Part shown: piece after piece, positions 43,426 to 53,997 of the stretch
Layout: the number at the start of each line of letters is the position of its first letter
Numbering within the stretch: the stretch's first letter is position 1
Source: Eledone cirrhosa
Lineage: Eukaryota; Mollusca; Cephalopoda; Octopoda; Eledonidae
NCBI GenBank assembly: GCA_964016885.1
Contig: OZ024746.1
Coordinates: forward strand, 100,118,933 to 100,182,932
Length of the DNA stretch: 64,000 nucleotides
Reading direction: 5' to 3'
Notes under the pieces: generated by a model
The model's input: the letters and a program-made list of their open reading frames with translations, nothing else
Databases searched by the model: none
Told to the model about the DNA's origin: nothing
Program-made: the position numbers and the translations under genes

Positions 43426-44451
43426 CATATTTTTTCAAAATGGCCACCAAAGCTACAAATGAAATTTCTTTTTCACAACGAATTATTGCTATTTGAAGCA
43501 GGTATTCTGACTAGGTCGAATACGTAGAACAATTTATAGAGCTGAGGATGAAATCAAAGAACAAGCCATCACAGTATCTGTGTCTAAAAAACAATGTTAC
43601 TGCCAGAATAAGGGATATTTCCTTAACAATAAGGAGGAGGTTTAACCCTTTCATTGCTGTATTCTAGTGAAATACACTGCCTATGTGTATCAATTAATTC
43701 AGAAAAGTTGAATTCAATGAAATCATTTTTTTTATTAGTAAGCTGCTGTTTCAAAGCTTAGTGACAACCAACAATGAAGGACTGCCCTCACATCAGAGAC
43801 AGCGCTGCTGCTACATACACAGTCTCTTCTTTCTGCCTTTCTTACATCAATTACAGTGACATTTGCTCTTAAACCATCTTCTCCCAGACACTTCCAATAC
43901 ACTTATCTCTCCCCCTCTCAGACATTTATCTCTCCTCCTCCACACACTTCCAATACACTTAGTTTTCCTTGTCTTACCTGTATTATGCCCACCCCACACC
44001 ACTTCCGCTAACCCCACCACTACCAGTAACACATACTCGCCCCCTCCCCTGCACATTTGTTTCTGCAGCTCTTCACTTGCAGAAAATATTAACCTCAGAC
44101 ACATCCTCCAGATCAATATAATAAAATGAAAAGATGACTAAATCTTTCCATGTGAGGGGTGGGGCGTTGACAACTCTGACAGTTTAAAAAAACTTGGGTT
44201 TTATCAGTAAAAGTAACTTAGCAAATCAATAGATATACATTGATAAAATTCTCAACTAAAAAACAACATTGAAAGTGGTACTCCAGCATAGCCAAAACCC
44301 AACAAAAACCCAGTAAAAAAAAGAATAATGCATGATATTACCTGAACTGTGAAATATCTCAAGGTTATATTTCAGACTAGTATCCATACTATCAATCTAA
44401 TCTAATTTTATTTTAATAAAATCTAGTTTACTTGAAGCATTGTATAGAATT
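43426..44451. other. Intronic non-coding stretch
   Basis: No exon recognised. aaccctttcattgctgtatt at 43645 resembles the tip of the piggyBac-like elements. 43860-44100 is open on both strands, but it is Pro/Ser/Leu-rich with no domain. Confidence 0.45.
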
Positions 44452-44627
44452 GTTTCGATTTCAAGGCCAGCAATTTACTCCAGTGTATTACTGGTACTTT
44501 ATTTTATCGACCCCGTAAGGATGAAAGGCAAAGTTAACTGTGGCAGGATTTGAACTTAGAACATAAAGGGCCATAACTATGCCACAAAGCATGGTGTCTG
44601 ATGTTCTAATGATACTGTCAATCCACA
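44452..44627 (-). mobile_element. tRNA-derived SINE, type 1
   Basis: Starts gtttcgatttcaaggccagc, core ttttatcgaccccgtaagga, head tggtgtctgatgttctaatg. Confidence 0.86.
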
Positions 44628-44643
44628 GCATTGTATATAATAT

Positions 44644-45155
44644 ATCATCATCATCACCATTTTATGTCAATGTCTCCACACTAGCATGGGTTAGACGGGT
44701 TGTCCTGTTGTGGGCAATGCCAGGTCGGGTGACCTTGTCTTGCTCATACAAGAACTGATTTTGGTTTGATTTCTACAGCTGGATGCCCTTCCTAACACCA
44801 ACCTCATCTACAGTGTGTGCTGGGTGCTTTTTTTACTGTGGCGCCTACACATCCACTTTACAGTGTGGACTGGGTGCTTTTTGTCGTGACACCTATACGG
44901 CCACTTTACAGTGGGAGGGCCATGGGGGCATACTGTCTATATGCTTCAGTTTTGGCTTGTACCCATGGGAAGTCAGGCCTTCTGTATTACTGCATTACAC
45001 CAGTCCTGTGTCATTGCTTTTGAGAGGTGTAATTGGGTAAGGTCAGTTTTTATCACCTCATTCCAGGTCTTCTTGGGTCTCCCCACTTCAAGGCTTCCAT
45101 CGACTTTTAGTGCTCTGCACCTTTTTATGCAGCTGTCATCCTTCATACGCATCAT
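44644..45155 (-). mobile_element. LINE 3' end ((GAT)n-tail family), truncated
   Basis: Tail atcatcatcatcaccatttt at 44644, UTR words actagcatgggttagacggg and ggatgcccttcctaacacca, then the coding end (minus frame 45170-45000: MRMKDDSCIKRCRALKVDGS, GRPKKTWNEVIKTD). Same layout as 37627-38300. Confidence 0.82.
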
Positions 45156-45324
45156 TATATAATGTGGAAAGTGATATAAGGTTAACCAATGCAAATGATG
45201 AAGGTAACAAAGCTTTTAGTTACCTGGTAATCTTTGTTGCTGTTGTTTCTTATGTCCTAATATTTCAGGACTTAAAATTCCCGAAGTTTTATTTTATTAG
45301 ACTAAAAGCTCTGACAATACACAA

Positions 45325-45385
45325 TAAACCAACCCATGCTAGCATCAAAATAGACATTAACCGATGATGATGATGATGATGATAT
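45325..45385 (+). mobile_element. LINE 3' terminal scrap, plus orientation
   Basis: aaccaacccatgctagcatc, agacattaaccgatgatgat and a GAT run: the same terminus as the LINE at 37627, in the opposite orientation. Confidence 0.72.
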
Positions 45386-45451
45386 ACCAGCAAGAAGCAA
45401 TTTTGTACAGTTATCTAAATGCACATACACATGGGTCAGATGAAACATTCA

Positions 45452-45602
45452 TCGGCTGACTATGAAGGAGAGATGCTAGAGCTGTGAAATCTTGCATGCA
45501 TTAATTTCAAATCTTAATAACTGCATTGTTTCTTTCCGGAGACTATGTTGAAAAATAGATCTCATTTGGTCATTCCATGAGAGTATCTTGGTCAGCCGAT
45601 GA
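45452..45602 (+). repeat. Interspersed ~150-bp repeat, one monomer
   Basis: actatgaaggagagatgcta, gctgtgaaatcttgcatgca, gttgaaaaatagatctcatt, ccatgagagtatcttggtca. Matches 5053 and 24519. Confidence 0.85.
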
Positions 45603-45708
45603 GAGTAACTTTTCAGCCGATCTTTAAATGATATTGTCACTTGTTTTTTTCATTTAATATCGATTATTACTAAAACAACAACAACAAAAAGCTGGCTGTT
45701 CTATTGAT

Positions 45709-46119
45709 TTAACCCTTTAGCCATATCCAGCCACAATTCTCTCACCTCTCTCTATTCAAACCGGCCGTTCATACTCATTTTAAGATATTGTTCTCAAAAT
45801 AAATAACTTCAAAATCTCATAGATTCGATATCATGGGAGATAATACCACAAAAAAATACGATAGTAAATATAGAGTAATGTAAATATTAAAGGGTTAACT
45901 CTTTAGCATTTTAACTGGTCATATACGACTAGAATTCTGACACCTCTTTCTGTTCAAACAGGCAGTAACCGGCCACTCATACTGATGTAAGGTATTGTTC
46001 TCAAAATAAATAACTTCAAAATCTCAGATTCGATATCATGGGAGATAATTGTGTGAGATAAAACCTTACCACAAAAATACAATAGTAAATATAGAGTAAT
46101 ATAAATATTAAAGGGCTAA
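45709..46119. mobile_element. Two piggyBac-like short elements sharing one TTAA
   Basis: Copy 1 (45709-45898) starts TTAACCCTTTAGCC and ends AAAGGGTTAA. Copy 2 (45895-46119) begins with that same TTAA (TTAACTCTTTAGCATTTTAA) and ends AAAGGGCTAA. Interiors match (ggtattgttctcaaaataaa, cgatatcatgggagataat, tagtaaatatagagtaat). TTAA targets and CCCTTT tips fit piggyBac relatives. They end 48 bp from the splice donor of the 46168 exon. A third copy is at 56383. Confidence 0.78.
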
Positions 46120-46167
46120 GCAGTAAACAATAACAAGAAAGAAAATAAGGATGAATATATAATTTAC

Positions 46168-46818
46168 CTCAATTTCTGACAACGCATCAGAACTTATCTT
46201 TGTATTAGATTTCTTGTTTGAAGGATCCATTTGTAAGGAAGTTAGGTGTTGTGTTTGATCTGGTGGGTATGAATAATGGCTGTTTTGTTTCAGATCAGGC
46301 TGACTACATTGTGACAATGTCTTTGTTGCACAATCTGCCAAATCTAAAGATTTCAGAAACATGTCCTCTGAGGAATTAGGTAAATTTTGATTTTCATTTA
46401 AATTAACAGGAGATGGTTCCGCAGTCCAAGAATTAATTAAAACAGGTGGTGTACTGAAACGATTCTCTTTTGTCAAACGATTGCTCCGCAGTTTCGCTGG
46501 ACGCATCAACCCAAGACGAGACATTGAAGTGATATTCAAAGTTTTTGTAATGTTACTCATTTGTTTAAGACCACTGCTTTGTTTAGTTTGTGAATCTGCT
46601 GAGAGAAGATGAGCACTTGTTTGTTTAGCTATTTCTGGATGGTCAGTACAATGTCTGTGGAGGGAACGATCTATTTGTTCTAATTCATTGTTCAATTCTT
46701 CAACTTGGTTGGCTAAGTGATTTTTTTGATTTGAGTTTCCCTTTTTCTTGCTTCCACCTCCAAAACTAAATAAAGATTTCTTGCTGCGACTATTCATCTG
46801 TTTCTGAATAGATTGTAA
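46168..46818 (-). CDS. Host gene, large internal exon (217 codons)
   Basis: Minus strand. The acceptor is tatttttcag directly above 46818 and the donor is gtaaat at 46167-46161. Both ends are phase 0. It reads LQSIQKQMNSRSKKSLFSFG onward. Visible features are a Lys/Gly/Ser-rich basic patch (FGGGSKKKGNSN), a predicted coiled coil (NHLANQVEELNNELEQIDRS), and then a long Ser/Asn/Gln-rich, probably disordered, tail with STPPVL and EPSPV words that could be phosphosites. It ends SDALSEIE. It is not a known transposon protein, and codon use is ordinary. Family not recognised; I give no function. The exon call is strong because both splice sites and the phases agree with its neighbours. Confidence 0.85.
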
Positions 46819-46830
46819 CTGAAAAATAAA

Positions 46831-47856
46831 TATATAGACAATAATAATTTAAACTACTTGATATATAGATAATAATAATTTAAACTACTTGATATATAGA
46901 TAAGAATTTAAACTACTTGATATATAGATAAGAATTTAAACTACTTGATATATAGATAATAATAATTTAAACTACTTGATATATAGATAAGAATTTAAAC
47001 TACTTGATATATAGATAAGAATTTAAACTACTTGATATATAGATAATAATAATTTAAACTACTCGATATATAGATAAGAATTTAAACTACTTGATATATA
47101 GATAAGAATTTAAACTACTTGATATATATATAATAATAATTTAAACTACTTGATATATAGATAAGAATTTAAACTACTTGATATATAGATAAGAATTTAA
47201 ACTACTTGATATATAGATAATAATAATTTAAACTACTTGATATATAGATAAGAATTTAAACTACTTGATATATAGATAAGAATTTAAACTACTTGATATA
47301 TAGATAATAATAATTTAAACTACTTGATATATAGATAAGAATTTAAACTACTTGATATATAGATAAGAATTTAAACTACTTGATATATAGATAAGAATTT
47401 AAACTACTTGATATATAGATAATAATAATTTAAACTACTTGACAATAAGAATTTAAACTACTCGTTATATAGATAATAATTTAAACTACTTGTTATATAG
47501 ATAATTTAAACTACTTGTTATATAGATAATAATTTAAACTACTTGTTATATAGACAATAGAAATTTAAACTACTTGTTATATAGATAATAAGAATTTAAA
47601 CTACTTGTTACATGGACAATAGAAATTTAAACTACTTGATATATAGAGAATAAGAATTTAAACTACTTGATATATAGATAATAGAAATTTAAACTACTTG
47701 ATATATAGACAATAAGAATTTAAACTACTTGTTATATAGACAATAGAAATTTAAACTAATTTGTTATATAGATAATAAGAATTTAAACTAATTTGCTATA
47801 TAGACAACATCGATTTAAATTACTTGCTATATAGATAATAGAAATTTAAACTACTG
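46831..47856 (-). repeat. 28/31-bp intronic tandem array with 87-bp higher-order period
   Basis: Units aatttaaactacttgatata plus tagataag (28 bp) or tagataataat (31 bp). From 46850 to about 47420 they follow the order 31, 28, 28, a period of 87 bp. Beyond that they become irregular (ttgttatatag variants). The first unit lies only 12 bp from the acceptor of the 46168-46818 exon, so the array supplies the branch-point region of that intron. Confidence 0.95.
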
Positions 47857-47889
47857 TTTTAGATGGCTTATAAAACGTATTGGCTTATA

Positions 47890-48085
47890 AGATACATCTC
47901 AATTTGGCCAGGCATTTAGAATAAATGGGTTTAAGTGGAAAAAAGGGAGACCCAAAAAAACCTGGCGCTCAACTTTCAAAGAAGATTTCCAGAGGATTGG
48001 ACTGGGAAACTACGCAAATTGGAGAAGACTCATTGCCCAATATGCCCCAGGGCACTTGGTGTATCAGCTATAGAAATAACTTAAT
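47890..48085 (+). pseudogene. LINE C-terminal remnant
   Basis: The plus-strand frame reads GFKWKKGRPKKTWRSTFKED, then FQRIGLGNYANWRRLIAQYA and a stop at about 48072. GRPKKTWR followed by a Trp/Arg-rich end is the usual LINE terminus. It is a different family from the GAT-tail one. Confidence 0.65.
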
Positions 48086-48086
48086 A

Positions 48087-48307
48087 TAGGGCGAGTCATA
48101 AATAACCGAGCAGGCCAACATTTATATTCCAAATGATATTTACTAAAATTCTTGTCATATATTACATAATTATAAATACATCAAATAAAAGTAGTTACAA
48201 AAATATAACCTTGTCTGATCACAAACAAATATGCAGATGTTTAAAGTTATGCTGTGAATCTTGCAATATAAATATATTGACTACCCAGTTATTTATGACT
48301 CACCCTG
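48087..48307. mobile_element. Mariner-type short element, family B (221 bp)
   Basis: Tips TAGGGCGAGTCATAAATAAC and (inward) CAGGGTGAGTCATAAATAAC, flanked by TA. No coding capacity. Confidence 0.82.
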
Positions 48308-48555
48308 TAGAGAGGTAAAGTGAGGCAGATGAAGGAATTATGAAACAAATATTCAAGTTAATTCAACAATTTAATAAAAACTATTGTTCATTTCAGATAA
48401 TTATATCCGATTTATTAAAAAAAAAATTCCCCAGAGCCAATAGAAAGATAGAGGCGAAGTATAAGGGAGGTAACTGCAACTAATATCTTTGAATTAGCTA
48501 CAGATTTAGAATCATGCTGAAGGAAAGTATAGTCCAGTCATGGGCAAACTGCGGG
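48308..48555. other. Intronic non-coding stretch
   Basis: No exon or repeat recognised. Confidence 0.45.
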
Positions 48556-49135
48556 CTGTTTGGCCTTGTGAGTCTTCTTGTCATATGACATATGATCAAT
48601 AACTAGAGAGGCAGGTCGAGACAGAGAGTCAGACCAAGGAGTCATTTGCAGTATTATGGATTGCTTCCAGGCTTAAATTGTTATGTAAGAAATTTGGATA
48701 TGTTCCAAACTCTAACTAATGAAAAAGATAGTTATATTACTAAATCCATCTAAATTCTTGATTATTTTCAAAATTATTTGAAAATGTGTCTTTCATTAGA
48801 AATATATTAACGCAAGGTTAACCCTTTCCTTATCTTATTGCTAATCTTCTTGTATGACATATGTTCAGTAGCTAGAGAAGCAGGTGAAAACCCAAGAGTC
48901 AGACCAAGTCTTCATTTGAAGTATTAAGGATAGCCTCCAGGCTGCCGGGCAAACGTCTGAAGGGGCAATCTTGAACAACATGCAGTACAGTCTTGTCAGA
49001 GACCCACAGTCACATGCTGGGCTGGCTTTCATTTTCCATCGATGGAGATGATGGGCTGTCTTGGCATGTTGTGTGGATCTGATTAAGGGACACCCATTGC
49101 ATTCTGGGAAGGTCAAAAGCTGGCTGGATTAAATA
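48556..49135 (-). pseudogene. LINE C-terminal remnants, partly duplicated
   Basis: 48847-49135 in minus sense gives, in two frames, WVSLNQI and HHLHRWKMKASPACDCGS, the Trp/Cys-rich end of a LINE RT (HLHxW, CDCG). 48560-48680 is a second copy of its distal part (tatgacatatgatcaataac compared with tatgacatatgttcagtagc). Confidence 0.6.
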
Positions 49136-50199
49136 CGGGGTCCTGCTCAAAAGGGTTGCTCATAGTTGTTTGAATTAAATCTGTTATATTTGAGGTATGT
49201 ATTTCATAAACTTCCTTTGAAAAGAACTTATGTTGAAAACGACCATTTCAGAGAAATGTAATCATTGAATAACACTTAAAATCCTGTACCACATGAAATC
49301 ACAGCAAGACTTTCTTGTAAAGTTCAAAACAGCCCAATGACTACATCCCATTAGAAATTAAAGTAATTAATTTAGTGTACTACAAATGATTTTTCCACTA
49401 GTAAATACACTATAACCATTTGAATTAACAAGCTCATTTTAAAATATTGTCTGCTAAATTATTACTGGATGTTATAGGTTAAGACTTGTGAATTATGAAT
49501 CAACAGTCAAGATTTGGATCATCATCATCACCATAGACAGATTACCAAAATTTAATAAGAGCAATTGGGGGACAATTATTCGAGACTCGAGAGTACTAAT
49601 CTTATAAAAGCACTGTCTGTCCTTCAGTCACGCTCACTTTATGTAGACAGGAGGAGCACCAAGCGAGAGATATGTACATAGGGAGAGAAAGGGGATGCTG
49701 TGTGTTTTTGAGGTGACAGCAGGTAATATACAGAAAGTTATGACTTCACCATCATCTATATAGAGAGAGGGGAGTGCTAAGTGAAAGAGAGAGAAAAGGA
49801 AAGTGAGTGAGTGAGTGAGTGAGTGAGTGAGTGACAGAAAGAAGCCGTCGTCCTCAACTAGTAAATATAAAATATCATTTGATGCAAGGGAGATAACTAT
49901 CAAATGTACAAATTTCTTAGTACAAGCTTTCACCATATGATTTCATTGAAACCATTTCTTGAAGATTTCTGTGAGTTCTAACAATGTTATCGGAGTCATC
50001 GCAAACAACTGGCTACCAGTACAAATGTTATTAACATCGTTCGTTCATTGCCACAAGAAAATTCTTGAAATCTAACGATTCTTAAGTATTTGTTCGTCTT
50101 ATTTGCGTTAATAGGGTTAGTGTTGTTGAGGTTGTGACAAGAGTGTGCCTGATTCTCGATACTTCCAGCTTATTCGAGAATTTATATTTTTACTTTATA
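49136..50199. other. Intronic non-coding stretch with a GAGT run
   Basis: A gagtgagt run at 49803-49832. 49495-49615 resembles 58787-58890 (ttaccaaaatttaataagag, gggggacaattattcgagac), so a repeat copy is likely. No exon recognised. Confidence 0.5.
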
Positions 50200-50276
50200 C
50201 AGGGTGGGGTATAAAGATCTCCCACATCTTTTTTTATATCCCTTCAAAATGTGAAAGATCTTTATGCCCCACCCTG
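50200..50276. mobile_element. Mariner-type hairpin element, family C (77 bp)
   Basis: Tips CAGGGTGGGGTATAAAGATC and (inward) CAGGGTGGGGCATAAAGATC, flanked by TA. Almost the whole element is stem. Confidence 0.85.
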
Positions 50277-50278
50277 TA

Positions 50279-50900
50279 TATCATCATCGTGTAATGTCCA
50301 TTCTTCCTGCTAGCAAGGGTTGGACGGTTCCTTACAGACCAATCCAGTACTTAATCAGTGCTACATACCTCTCAGATGGACCGAGGGCAGCATCTCGCTT
50401 ACATACATACATTTGTGTGTGCGGTGCAATGTTGCATGGCAGCGAAACATGGGCCTGTGACTGCAGAGGACGTGTGTAGTTCGGAGGGAAGTGAAGCAAC
50501 CATGTTTCGTTTAGATGTGCAATGTAAGTGTGAAAGAAACAGGCAGAGCTCGGACAAGCTGAAGGAGAGGCTGGGTTTAAGAGGAATCCGTGGTAGTGTG
50601 CAAGAGAGAAGGCTGCATTGGTTTGGACATGTGATGTGCATGGACAGTGATTGCTGGGTGAATAAGTGCCAGGAAAGGGCAGTGGAAGGAAGCTACAGTA
50701 GAAGTAGATCGAGAAAGACCTGGGCAGAAGTTGTCAGAGATGATCTCAAATCACTGAGACTCACAGAGGAGATGACAAAGTATCTCGATGTGTGGAGAGA
50801 TGCAATGCTGAGATGGACCTGTCCAAACCATGCAAGCGCGGTAAAGAGGGCATAGAAATGTTGACGACGGTGATGATTTCAGCATTTTGAAGAGTATAAT
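50279..50900 (+). mobile_element. LINE pieces of the (GAT)n-tail family, opposed
   Basis: 50279-50340 is the family 3' end in minus orientation (tcatcatcgtgtaatgtcca, gctagcaagggttggacgg). 50358-50855 is a plus-strand coding end: RLHWFGHVMCMDSDCWVNKC, RSRSRKTWAEVVRDDLKSLR, closing near gttgacgacggtgatgat. The plus frame is open for 165 codons but starts inside the domain. Confidence 0.75.
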
Positions 50901-50966
50901 GGATGCGTTCTATCATGGCACCAACAGTAGGGAGGTTTACAAAGTGAACCTCTTCAGCACCTAGAT

Positions 50967-51412
50967 ATGGCTTTTCTTCTTCGTCCACTTCCTGAGAGGG
51001 ACCTAGAGGCAAAATCCTCAAACACTCCTTCCAGAAGGTCCTGTCAGAAACAACCGTTTCCAACTGATAAGGTTGGATTCCCAAGCGAGACGAGCCAAGC
51101 TCATGGATGTTATCCAACCATTTTGTTGAGGGTCTACCCCTGGGTCTCCTGCCAGTTGATTTTACCCATAAAATCTGTCCAGCGATTCTTTCCTGATATT
51201 CTAAGCACATGTCTATAGTATCGGAGCTGTGATCTCTCAATTCAGAGAAGTAGTGGCTCTATCTGGAGTGACTCTCTGATCTCAGAGCTATGCACTTTAT
51301 CGAGTAACATTACTCCAAAGGCCCTTTGGGTAGAATCTCACTTCAGTCATTTGTATTTGCGATCGTATTCTTTCGGTCATTATCCAATATTCATGACCAT
51401 ATTTGTAGATTG
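50967..51412 (-). mobile_element. LINE 3' end with GAA tail
   Basis: The minus frame 51240-50970 encodes GRRPRGRPSTKWLDNIHELG, then SRLGIQPYQLE and SDRTFWKECLR, and ends in a Glu-rich GAA read-through. Upstream words (tctctgatctcagagctatg) match 13720. This is the longest copy of the family in the window. Confidence 0.82.
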
Positions 51413-51592
51413 GCAGTATCGGTAGATCATCAGACACCATGATTTGCAACATAGTTATGGCCCTTTACATTCTGCGTTCAAATCCCGCAGAGGCTATCTT
51501 TACCTTTCATCCTTACGGGGTCGATAAAATAAAGTACCAGTAATGTACTGTGATAATTGCTGGCCTTGTGGCAAAGTAGAAACAATTATTTA
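51413..51592 (+). mobile_element. tRNA-derived SINE, type 1
   Basis: Head gattggcagtatcggtagat, B-box-like GCGTTCAAATCCCGC, core catccttacggggtcgataa, end gctggccttgtggcaaagta. Confidence 0.88.
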
Positions 51593-51913
51593 ATCGAGAT
51601 AAGTCAGAATCGATCCTACAAAATTTAACACCCGGATGTAAAATTACAAGAAAATGTTTTCTCCGTTTTCTCCAGTTATATTTTTCTAGGGTTACTAAAA
51701 CATAAGTACCAGCTATATGCGATGATCAGTTTGATTGATTGTACGCTTTCTTTAAAAATATTTATTTGTGACAGTATAAAACTATGAATATCGTTATTAA
51801 ACGACAGGAAATATCAAACTCTGCTAATCTGTTTATGTTATGAATTTATTACCTCATTGACTTTATTCAACTTAAGATTTACAAATGGCACAGAACAGTC
51901 GTCATTATCTGAC

Positions 51914-52291
51914 ATGGATTGGCAGAATCGATAGAGCGTCGGACAACATACTTTGTGGCATAGAGTTACGGCCCTTTGCGTTCTGATTTCAAAATCCCGC
52001 TGAGGTTAGCTTTGCTTTTCATCCTTACGGAGTCGATAAAATAAAGTACCAGTAATGTACTGGGTCGATTTAATTGACTTCCCCCTTCCCCAAAAATTGT
52101 TGGCCTTGTGCTTAAATCAGAAACCATTATCTGATAATTGTTTCTACCTTTGGCACAAGGCCAGCAATTATCTCTGTGTATTACTGGTACTTTATTTTAT
52201 CGACTCCGTAAAGATGAAAGGCAAAGTTAACCTCGGCGGGATTTGAACTCAGACCATAAAGGGCCGTAACTCTTTGCTGCAAAGCATCCAT
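51914..52291. mobile_element. Two type-1 SINEs, tail to tail
   Basis: A plus-strand SINE (51914-52131, head atggattggcagaatcgata) meets a minus-strand SINE (52132-52291, from ttgtttctacctttggcaca to aactctttgctgcaaagcat), joined at their 3' ends. Identity between the arms is ordinary for this family, so these are probably two insertions. Confidence 0.88.
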
Positions 52292-52364
52292 GGAAAGATA
52301 GAAGCCATGTTGATAGGTATGCAAAAGAAAAAGACTATGTTAGTGGTAAACAAGAGTTACCTAC

Positions 52365-52448
52365 CGTGATTTGGGCAGACATCCGTCTTTGTACTAATCG
52401 ATTCATACACATACTTTCATCACAAATTTCGTTTTCGGTCTCAGTGTT
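52365..52448 (-). CDS. Host gene, internal exon (28 codons)
   Basis: Minus strand. The acceptor is aatattag above 52448 and the donor is gtaggt at 52364-52359. It encodes NTETENEICDESMCMNRLVQ then RRMSAQIT, phase 0 at both ends. It fits between the 54764 and 46168 exons without disturbing the frame. If skipped, the neighbours still join in frame, so it could be an alternative cassette. It is short, and the call rests on splice sites and phase. Confidence 0.65.
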
Positions 52449-52693
52449 CTAATATTTAAAAAAAAAATGATTATTTTTAACATCAATTCTACAAACATAC
52501 ACGGGAAACTTACAACATACTATAAATTTAATCTTATAGTCCCAAACTTCAAAAGGAATTTAAAAGCCTTTCTCTGTTTCAAATGACAAAATCGTGTGCA
52601 CCAACACACAAATCTACAGTTATTCTTAGACAAACAAAGTAATAACTGTCCAATGTATACCTCCATCATCATCACCAATATATATTCATATTC

Positions 52694-52985
52694 CCTCACC
52701 CTTGGTCACAAATGACCATGGGTTTGTACCTAGAAAATTCCCCTCTGTGGCTCAAGCTCAGTCAAAGTGTTTTGTGGGAGACCAGCAGTCGCCCATGAAT
52801 ACCAGTCTCTCCGCTCTTCATGCCACGAATGTTTTCCAATGCAAATACAAGACAAAGGTCAATACAGCTTGGCACCAGTGATGTCTCAACTCAATTTTTT
52901 CTGACAGTAAACTGGAGCAATGCGAATGAAAGTGTTTTGCTCAAGGAAACAATGCATCACCTGGTCTGGGAAATGAACACACACA
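52694..52985 (-). mobile_element. tRNA-derived SINE, type 3
   Basis: ttggtcacaaatgaccatgg, aaaattcccctctgtggctc, ccatgaataccagtctctcc, then ttttgctcaaggaaacaatg. The tRNA-like head is degraded. Confidence 0.8.
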
Positions 52986-53214
52986 CAAACGGAGTAGGTA
53001 TGAATTCCATGCAGTATACTCTTGTGTTAATTATGAACACACGGAGATATAGTGGGATTACAGGTAAGCAAAGATAAAAAGAGTACTTCGTATGCATCAG
53101 AGCAGTAAGAGGACAAATGAAACAAGCTCTCTCAAATGTTCAGATGGTTTCAAGTATGGAAAAGTGAATATAAAAACAATGACGGCGATGATAATGATGT
53201 TCCCTCTTTGACAG

Positions 53215-53725
53215 CTTCTGGTACCCAGGTGAATAATTAATAGTGGAAGTGAGTGTTCTGAAAACATAATAGCTAAAGTAAGAAAAGTTTGAAAATGTTC
53301 AGAAATATATTACTTCTGTTAATAATGAAGTGAAGGGCTTCTGTGTGAAGTGCAACACTGCATGATAGCCCCATGTGAACCTTGAATACAGAGGATTTGT
53401 GAAGTCCCATGTGAACCTTGAATACAGAGGATTTGTGAAGATTAGAAGGAAATGAAACAAGCACACTTTAGTAGGATGTGTAATGTTAGTGCACATGAAT
53501 GACAAAAATGAACTAAATATAATGTGCAAGATAGAAAACTGCACTGGTGTATGCAGTTAATGCATATGGAGGATGACAGTTGTATAAAGAAGTGGAAGGG
53601 CTTCAAAGTGGATAAAACCTTACAAAGAGGTAGACCCATAAGGACATGTGATGAAGTGGTGAAAACTGATCTCAGAATGCTGCCCCATCGTGAAAGTGTT
53701 GACAAAGATTTGTGATGTTAAGACA
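53215..53725 (+). pseudogene. LINE coding end with 35-bp internal duplication
   Basis: Plus strand. A YLGE-like start at 53217 (ggtacccaggtgaata) leads on to RKLHWCMQLMHMEDDSCIKK, then GRPIRTCDEVVKTDLRM with a stop at 53715. The words match the (GAT)n-tail LINE. A 35-bp block (cccatgtgaaccttgaatac, agaggatttgtgaag) is tandemly duplicated at 53367-53436. Confidence 0.75.
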
Positions 53726-53997
53726 TTATGAATTCTTATACACACAGACACAAATAACACCAGAAACAAAATAAAACTTAGCACACCAATATAAAGCATT
53801 GCTGTAAGCTCATAAAGACAAACAGTTGATGGAAAGGACTTTACTGCAGACTCGTTATTGAACTGGTCAGAAGCAAAGGAACTTCAACTGAGGCAAGTCA
53901 CAAGACCTGGGTGTTAGGGATAGATCACTCCCTTTGATATTTTGTAAATGTTATTCATGCAATAAACAACAGCTCAACAAATCACTATTTGCTGTTA

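Noticed and set aside
43847..44129. Overlapping open frames on both strands in the last intron
   Set aside because: Low-complexity Pro/Ser/Leu and Arg/Gly content, no domain and no fitting splice sites.
50358..50855. Independent 165-codon gene
   Set aside because: It starts in the middle of a LINE C-terminal domain and matches the LINE at 38 kb in motif order.
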